Assembly: GCA_003255065.1 (NCBI GenBank)
Contig: QAOA01002779.1
Span: forward strand, 68,973-132,972
From: Cercis canadensis
Taxonomy: Eukaryota > Streptophyta > Magnoliopsida > Fabales > Fabaceae
Length of the DNA stretch: 64,000 nucleotides
Direction of reading: 5' to 3'
In this document: positions 57,005 through 64,000 of the stretch, in pieces
How the letters are laid out: every line of letters starts with the position of its first letter
Position numbering within the stretch: the first letter of the stretch is position 1
Position numbers and translations under genes: made by a program
The notes under the pieces: generated by a model
Seen by the model: only the letters and a program-made list of their open reading frames with translations
Database searches by the model: none
Told to the model about the DNA's origin: nothing

Positions 57005-58533
57005 ATCTTTTTGGAGCAAATTCCTCCAGTCCATCGCCCTTGCAGGGATTTGTTGAAATCTCCCTTCCCTTGCTTGTTCACACAAACTCCTTCAATTAGG
57101 TTTCTTCGTTTCTTCCCTCTTTATGATTTCATGACAAATTTTTGCACAAATCTCCCTTCCTTGGCTTCTTCACTCAACTCCTTGAAAATATCTCAACTTT
57201 CATGCGACTGAGATTAGGGTTTCTAAATTGGGGAAATGAAAGGGGGCACACGTGCTTGTAATGTGACTGCCATTGAGGGTTAGTTTCAGTAATTCAAAAG
57301 ACATGTGCATGTCACATGACTTAAATTGGCTGATTCAAATGAAAATAATAATTTTTTAATGCTAGGTCAGCAGTTCCGTCTAATTTTAAACGACTCAAAG
57401 ACGGACTAAAAATGCAACGCTTGTCTAAATAGAAGGGTAAAATGGTTCATTTTTAAAGAAGGGAGACCAAATCATTCACTTCATTAAAATAGGGGGACCA
57501 AAATTACAATTAAACCTACTCAAAACTAAGGCCTAATCTTCATCATTTAGATATAGCCAAACTTACCAAATTTAGGGCAAGTCATCTCTACTCCAAGGGT
57601 CCTATTATTGAAACAACCACAACTGTCGAGGCCTCGAATACAAGACCTTCTTGCAATGAGAGCTTTATGACCAACTAATTTACAACCCAATCAGTGTAAT
57701 TACTTTATTTTGTTGGTATATTGATGGGGCTAAACGCCCAAAACCAAAAGCAAACTACAAAACAGTTCCATATGTGTATATTTGGCTTCAAGTTGAACAA
57801 TAACCATAGATGTCCTAGGAAATTAGAAGAAAATGTAAATGAGTAATAACTTAGCTAAGTACAAATAGAGCTGTATCTATATCTAACTAAAATATAAAAT
57901 ATGTAGAACAATATATCATATAACAATTTTTTTTTGTTTTTGAGGTTACATGGGAACACAATGCACTAAGAAAATGAAAAATGAATACATGGTACAAATA
58001 GAACTCATGACATCAAATTCTCTAATTTCTATGACTAGAGAAGGTGCCACAAGTCATTGATATATCATGTAGCAATTTGTATGGGTATATATATCAGTTT
58101 GACTTAGAATCAATAAGTTAATTTCTTCATTCATAAAGACATGGCAATCATCAAAATAAATTTATTTAGCTCTAATCACCATTAATCCATGTTGATACTT
58201 TGAGATTTGGACACCATACCATTACCTCACCAAAACAGATAGAATTTCAAATATAAGTAAAACAAATTAAATTCATAAAATAAGACATTTATTTCTCCAC
58301 TTTATTTTCCTCAATTTTTTTCACTACTTTTCACCTGTGTAAATTTTTTATTACTCTGCACACACGACTAAGCAAATATGTTTGATCACCCTTTTTTTTT
58401 TTTTTTTGTGATTGTACATTTTTTCATAGCTTTCAATTGCTCAGTTATACAACTGTACCATAGAATACAATGATCCTAAATAAATACACAAAATTTAAGG
58501 CCTCCAGATCTTCCAGATCTTGTCAATCAACAG
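57005..58533. other. Right-arm spacer between hAT element and PPR relic
   Basis: Equivalent to 27646-29133 in reverse. It includes the dispersed GGGGGACCAAAATT repeat (about 57225-57530) and AT-rich PPR flanking sequence. No gene is seen. Confidence 0.5.
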
Positions 58534-59316
58534 TTATCTGGATTGTTCATTATAAGCCATGGATAGCTGGGTATCAAAATATGCATCATTATCTTCTTCG
58601 CCATAATCATCATCATCATCATAATGATCATTACCACCACCAGAAAATCCAACAATGCCATTAACTCTATGTGACTTGCTATTTTCATTGAAATTTCCTG
58701 CAAGCTCATCAGCCTGCTTTCTTTCTTCCTCCATTTTTGCCAAAGAAAGAAGGATGTTTTTTGCTTTCTGATCAAGAGGAAGCCCAGTAGATTCCATTTC
58801 CTTAAACCACATAACTGCACTGCCAAAGTCCCCATTTTTCCCATATGCATCCATGATTGTGGTCAAAATAGTTTGATTGGCCTTGATGCCGCGTTCATGC
58901 ATTTCCTCGTACTTCTCCATTATCTTCCCAAGATCATTCATCTTATAGCATACCCTTTAATCAAGGTTCCGTAAGTGACGACATTGGGCTCAAAACCATC
59001 TTGTATCAATCTCTTGAAAAACTTCTCTGCATCCTCCATTTCAGATGCATTGACATACGCCAATAACATAGTAGTGTATGAGCAAAGATCTGGAGAATAT
59101 CTGCATAGGCAAAGTACAATGATAACAGAAGCATGCTTCAACTTATCCACAAAAAAGAATGTTCAAAGTAAGATTGATTCTTTAAAGTCCTAATCAAAGT
59201 GCCCATATTTTTGAAGGAAGAAATAATATTAGAAGGAAAGAATGAATACAAGGCAGAAGGAGGATAAATCTTGCACAAAACTATAGAATTAAACCAAGCA
59301 AACAAATAAAAGACAT

Positions 59317-59681
59317 AACAGCTTTAATCATCATTATGACCCTTTGGTTGAACAATGCAGGGAACTATTGAAGGGGATTCCGCATTCTAGTTGGCATCAT
59401 GTTTTAAGAGAAGCTAATGGAGGGGCTGACGCAATGGCCAAAGCAGCTCACAACTTACATTGTCAGATTGAAACTTTTGACGCCCCTCCTTCTTTTGTTA
59501 GAAATGTAATCTATTTTGATGCTACAGGAAGAACTCTTCCTAGACTTGTTACCTCTACTAGGGCTGGTGAGCTCTCAGCTGGTTGACTCTTTTCTCAGGG
59601 AGGCTTTATTTGTGTTTGTTCTGTAAGCTACGTTATTTATCTTAATTAAATTCCAGATTTCAACCAAAAATAAAATAAAAT
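59317..59681 (+). mobile_element. 5'-truncated LINE insertion with RNase H-like domain (right arm)
   Basis: Duplicate of 26483-26863. Flanks are ATAAAAGACAT (59306-59316) and AGAAAAGACAT (59682-59692). The frame encodes CRELLKGIPHSSWHHVLREA, then NGGADAMAKAA, to a TGA at 59584-59586. The A-rich tail is shorter and interrupted compared with the left arm. Confidence 0.78.
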
Positions 59682-59734
59682 AGAAAAGACATATTTATGG
59701 ACAAATGGTTAATACAAGAGAGTTCTCCAATCTC

Positions 59735-59965
59735 TCTACACGTCAAGAAAGGAGAGCCCTTGATAAAAACCGAGTGCTGAGAAACAAAGAAAGTCATAAG
59801 AAACAATCCTATCTCTCAACATTCCCTTAAAGTTCCAAGCACTCTGCCCCAACCAAAGGCACCAAAGAATAGCACAACTCAACAAAAGAAATTGCAACAA
59901 GGTCTGATGGCAAACCCAGCACACTAAAAATACCCATATTTGGTCATAATATCAACAGGCTTCAT
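59735..59965 (-). mobile_element. LINE ORF2 C-terminal fragment (right arm)
   Basis: Duplicate of 26235-26470, with the CAILWCLWLGQSAWNF segment. It is a relic inside the PPR intron. Confidence 0.55.
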
Positions 59966-61836
59966 TCCAGAAATAACTTTAATAAATTATAATGTGCATA
60001 AACTGTGTTAATTCTTCATTTTCCTGTATTTCCATTGACAAAACCTAAACCACTCTTTTGACCTATATCAGTAGGTCACAAGTGTACAGTACAAATTGGA
60101 GGGAAAAAAACAAGTTTGAATTTGCTAAAGCATCAAATACTAGAATACTAATAGTGCGTGCCAGCCCATCTCTAATGCATCTATATAAATTTTCTTAAGT
60201 AATACATAGTATATTAAAATATAAAAACTATTAACAAAATAATAAATTGATTTAGATGTTCTTTTAATAGGTTCTGACTTAATAATATGATTCTACTGAA
60301 TTTAGAACTGAAACTGAAAAATAAATACTCTAAATAAAGGAAATAAACAAAAACAGAATAAAATAGCATAAATTTGCTTATTTAATGAGATAAAATATTT
60401 TTAAGATTAAGGAAACACAGACAAACTCACTCTGTTTGTATATAAAAAGGGGGCCAAGAGTCAAAGTGATACTCCTATAATGTCATAGAGCCTCTCAATT
60501 TCAAAACCCCAGTAATTACTTGGGGGTAATATTTCTAGGAAGTTATGTGTCAGATAGAGCTGAGCCTTAATATGGGGTTGTCGAACTAAATAAAAGAAGG
60601 ATGAGACTTGTGAGGTCCATCCATTTTCTGAGAGTCAAAGCATTTTAAATTTGCAATTCCAGCACAGAAATCTTAGTACAAATATTTTAGAAAATTTCAT
60701 TTGTTCAGGTATTCCTACTCCACGAAGACAATGTAATTAAGTTAAAACATTTATCCAAGTCTTATTGTTTACAATATAAAACAGCATGCATCCTATTTCC
60801 TATTTTCCATATAGAGCAGTCTAGGTTTAAAAGCAAACAACTACCAATACTTTGAGACTTTTATGTCAACCATGAAAGCTCCTGTAGGCAGGTCTTGCAA
60901 TTCTCTCCAACATTATAGGAGAATTGAGCCTTAAACTAACAAGTCCACCACCGAGTAGAATTGAACCACACAAAGACTCCATTTGCTTCGTGGAAAATTA
61001 AAATCGTTTTCAAACATATTAAGTACTTTTTGCTGTTCAATGAAGTGGTCACCAAACAATGGGTGATTTGCACCAAAACACTGAAATGAAGCATAAAACT
61101 TCTATTGGTTTTCTGTTTCTCTTAACATAATATCTTTCAGAAAGGAAAACTTATGGCATATTCTTTGAATGAGACAAAAACTATCCTCCTGTCTCAATCT
61201 TTTATTGCATATTCCCTGCAAAGAGTCCAGACAAGGGTGACTATCCTTTATAACCGTTAATAAAGAATAATGGATAATTAGGTTCACAGAAAGAGCTAGT
61301 AGCAAGGAAATCCATCCATATAAGGGCAGAACCCTCCCAACATTAGATTATAATATAGTGAAGGACAGGGAACACAATTTACCTATCCCTTCTCATGCTC
61401 TTAAACACAGTCCGAGCCTGCTCTACCATTCCAGATACTGAAAATGCATCAAGCACAATATAATATGCCTTCTGGGTTGGTCTGCGAAAAAGAAAAGGGG
61501 ACTTGAAACTGTCATATTTAGATTATTGCTTTAAGAGTAAGATTTCAGTATAACGATTCTTGAAAAGATATATATGATTAAAAAACCCTTGGTGCTTACA
61601 GTGCACAGCATTTAGAACTTCAAATTTTGGCATGTGAATATCAAAAATGTTTATTGTCTTACATACCTGACACCAGTATCAAGCATTTCCTCAAAGACAG
61701 CTAGTACCTCATCCTCCCTTCTGGCCTTCCCATAAGCATTAATGAGCAAAGCATAGCTCACAACGTCTGGTCTGAGACCGGCTCTTTGCATCTAAAATTA
61801 GGAATTCACTTCAAAATCTGATGAATTAATTATAAA

Positions 61837-61909
61837 NNNNNNNNNNNNNNNNNNNNNNNNNNNNNNNNNNNNNNNNNNNNNNNNNNNNNNNNNNNNNNNN
61901 NNNNNNNNN
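61837..61909. other. Assembly gap of 73 N (right arm)
   Basis: It ends at a G-run and corresponds to the C-run at which the left-arm gap begins, so a homopolymer is the likely cause of both. Confidence 0.95.
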
Positions 61910-62379
61910 GGGGGGGATGAGGATCAAAGGATAGTAAAATCCAACCCTTGAAAATACCTCATGGAGATTCAAATAAATTATTTGTTGAGAAAATCCTGGT
62001 GGCATAAGTGCCTCTTGTGTGTCTAAGCACAAGATATCAAAACATTTTCAGCAATAAGAGATTTAATATTATGATATAATTCTAATTGAATAAGTATTTT
62101 AAAAAAAATATATTTTTTTAAACTATTAGAAAATGAACAATCATCAACTTGTAGGAATTAGACAATACTGAGGCACATATCTACAATACAAAGAGAAGGC
62201 CAAAACAACTGAACTATCACTTGAAAGTTATAGGCTATTTTATGTGAAGATGCAGACTTAGAATTTCACAAGAATATTTCAGGGAAATTAAAACTTCTAT
62301 TAATGTAGGATGTAACAGCTTTAGGAGTAGAAGTCTTAGAATCTAATTCTGTTTCATACAATTTTATTAAGAAATGGCA

Positions 62380-62980
62380 GTACAAAGAAGGACGATAAGA
62401 AATCCTCTTAAGACAACATAAACATAATAACAGAATCATAAAAAGAGATTAGCTCAAGAGAGCTCTACAATCCCTCTGCAAATTCATAGGAGAGACCCCC
62501 CAAAAAAATCCATTAGCTGAAACCCATAGGGAAGCAAAATCAACAAGTCTATCCTAGGAAGAGCTCTTTGGTGAAAGATGCGAGCATTAGGCTCCAGCCA
62601 TAACACAGCCCCACAGACAGAGCACACTTCCAAAGGACTTTACATTCCTTTCTTCTATCAAAACATGTAAAAATGAGTGGACAGAAACTGATCCAAAGAA
62701 GAAGGGCAAACCCACTGCTGATTGAAAATGCTAAACAGACAATTCCAAGGCCGCCAAACAACCTCATAGTATAAAAAGAGAAGGCCGTTTGTCACTAAAC
62801 TCCAGAAACACATTACACAAACATCAGCAGAAATATCCTTAGGAGAGTGAGGAATCTGTAACAGATCATCTGTACTAATACCCATTGATTATTTCTGTTC
62901 AAACAAACGACTTTACCTTAGAGGGAGACTTTACCTTCCAAAAAGACTTAGAAGGAGAAATGCTTTGAGCTGTTGGGTTT
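62380..62980 (-). mobile_element. LINE ORF2 3' fragment with zf-RVT domain (right arm)
   Basis: Duplicate of 23290-23880 in reverse, with ISTDDLLQ, VCVMCFWSLVTNGLLFLY and VWRPWNCLFSIF. Broken by the same stops. Confidence 0.7.
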
Positions 62981-63051
62981 GAAATCAAATATAGGAAGGA
63001 AGACTTACAAGAATAAGAATTGGAAGAATCCCAGGACCAGTGATATTCTTT

Positions 63052-63142
63052 TTTTTGGTTACCCACCGGTGTCCGGGCTTCGCCCGACTAATTCGGTTTC
63101 GAGCCGGGAAGGATCACAATGGCGGTAAAGCTCTCCCAATGA
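63052..63142. repeat. GC-rich block found only in the right arm
   Basis: About 90 bases (GGTTACCCACCGGTGTCCGG, then CTTCGCCCGACTAATTCGG, then GCGGTAAAGCTCTCCCAAT) replace about 25 AT-rich bases at the equivalent left-arm site (about 23199-23222). Its GC content contrasts sharply with its surroundings. It resembles scattered plant repeats with Pol III-like ends, but I cannot classify it. Confidence 0.5.
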
Positions 63143-63502
63143 CAGCGTCCTTACTAGAAAGAAAAGTTACTTCCCCTGCCCCCTCTTTCTGCTTTTCTCC
63201 TTAACAATACCATAGCATGCAATTAAGACAGTCCATCGGTTGAGCAATCAGTACTGCAAATTCTAATACAACATCATGGAGGTCCCGATTCAAATCCCTT
63301 TAGGAATGGGTAGAGTGGGATTTATGAGAGGAGGATAGCCTACCCCTTCCCCACTTTTTTTTCCTCTCCTGGTTGGTACTCCCAATGGGAAAAAGAATGA
63401 ACTCTAATCCGCCAAATAACCTTTCATAAGAAACCTCAGGCCTCTTAAACCATCTGCTATCCAAAACATTTTACTACTGTTTGATTAAAGCCATTTGTCT
63501 CC

Positions 63503-64000
63503 ACTTTGACACTGCCTCTCATCCGAAATCTATTACAAGCCCATGTCACTACCACAACCACAAACCACTAGTTTAAGGAGATAGCAAAAACATGGATAAC
63601 CATTGGCAGGTGTCCCAAACCTCCTACTTGACTAGGTGTTTGGAGCTGAGGCTATATTTCTCCATTTTTCAGGTCTTATGACTTATGTTAGTTTTTCCCT
63701 CTTTTTTGAATTATAAAATTATTTATTATTCAAATGTAGAAATATTTTAACAAAATATTAATTGATTTAGGTAATCTTATCATCAAGAACAGAAATCCAA
63801 TTAGTAGAAGAAGAAAAGCAAATTGATAATCAATTTGAATGTTAAATATATAATTTATCTCCTAACATTTTTCTTAAGAGTTTAGTTTTTAAGTATAGAT
63901 AAAGTATGTACTAATTCACATGTGTTAAAAAAAAATTATTAAATGAGAAATTTTTACATATTACTCAAGTTTTCAATAACTTTTTCATCATAGTTTACAC
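63503..64000. other. AT-rich spacer beyond the right arm
   Basis: Similarity to the left arm stops near 63502. I see no gene or repeat structure in the remainder. Confidence 0.5.

Larger units (their letters stand above)
58534..61791 (-). pseudogene. PPR protein, 3' part of gene (right arm), frameshifted
   Basis: Minus-strand exons: 61791-61667 (MQRAGLRPDVVSYALLINAY, then EVLAVFEEMLDTGVR), 61481-61383 (PTQKAYYIVLDAF to SMRRDR) and 59100-58534 (YSPDLCSYTTMLLAYVNA to the acidic tail). The phases join correctly across both introns. In the last exon, two extra bases near 58942 (GCTATAAG where the left arm has GCTGAG) shift the frame after KGYA, so the copy is broken. It shows the two exons that the N gap hides in the left arm. 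No upstream exons exist within the arm. Confidence 0.82.
53346..63502 (-). repeat. Right arm of the ~10 kb inverted segmental duplication
   Basis: This is the reverse complement of 22833-32810. The outer limit is where GCCATTTGTCTCC passes into unrelated sequence near 63502. The inner limit is at 53346, where TGATCATCCACTC leaves the spacer. Arm-specific differences include a GC-rich block at about 63052-63142, a 2-base frameshift in the PPR exon, a lost splice acceptor and a gained stop in the importin relic, and a different N gap. Confidence 0.9.

Noticed and set aside
58470..58664. His-rich plus-strand frame
   Set aside because: It is the antisense shadow of the Asp-repeat tail of the PPR exon; the same holds at 27515-27709.
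1..64000. CRISPR arrays, bacterial operons, ribosome binding sites
   Set aside because: The repeats present are transposon-related or microsatellites, and all genes are intron-containing plant types.

Overview
The window is nuclear DNA from a flowering plant, most likely a woody eudicot. It is AT-rich, its genes are split by GT-AG introns, and its protein families are plant ones (JMJ25-type demethylase, PPR protein, importin-alpha, DUF247, DUF3615, chloroplast-type PUR5). Ty1/copia, LINE, hAT and PIF/Harbinger-like elements fill much of the rest. Nothing bacterial is present. I cannot name the species from sequence alone.

Only two genes look intact. One is PUR5 (AIR synthetase), with eight coding exons at 42351-50517 that join into an unbroken 401-codon frame although a 5.3 kb copia element sits in intron 4. 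The other is a small four-exon gene resembling DUF3615 at 16375-17852. Other coding matter is broken or partial: a JMJ25-like histone demethylase pseudogene on the minus strand (5043-11458) split by a solo LTR, three partial importin-alpha copies, two partial PPR copies, and captured fragments inside DNA transposons.

Layout: 1-1250 AT-rich spacer; 1250-3765 a near-perfectly centred palindrome whose arms carry a degenerate papain-like protease fragment; 5043-11458 the JMJ25 relic; 11518-13885 importin-alpha copy A and a PIF/Harbinger-like element with captured DUF247 sequence; 13893-16333 a 2.4 kb hAT-like element ending about 40 bp before the ATG of the DUF3615-like gene; 18697-22832 a MITE, another hAT element and AT-rich spacer; 22833-32810 the left arm of a large inverted duplication; 32810-38355 copy B, which repeats 12.2-16.0 kb with extra insertions; 38356-40121 another hAT-related block; 40122-50517 PUR5; 50518-53345 spacer; 53346-63502 the right arm; 63503-64000 spacer.

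The main architectural feature is the pair of roughly 10 kb inverted arms (about 97 percent identical where I compared them) around PUR5. Each arm carries the same truncated PPR gene, LINE pieces, hAT insertion and importin-alpha relic. Shared insertions therefore predate the duplication, and arm-specific lesions postdate it. Copies A and B overlap this unit and run in direct orientation, so the locus has been through several rounds of segmental duplication and nested insertion.
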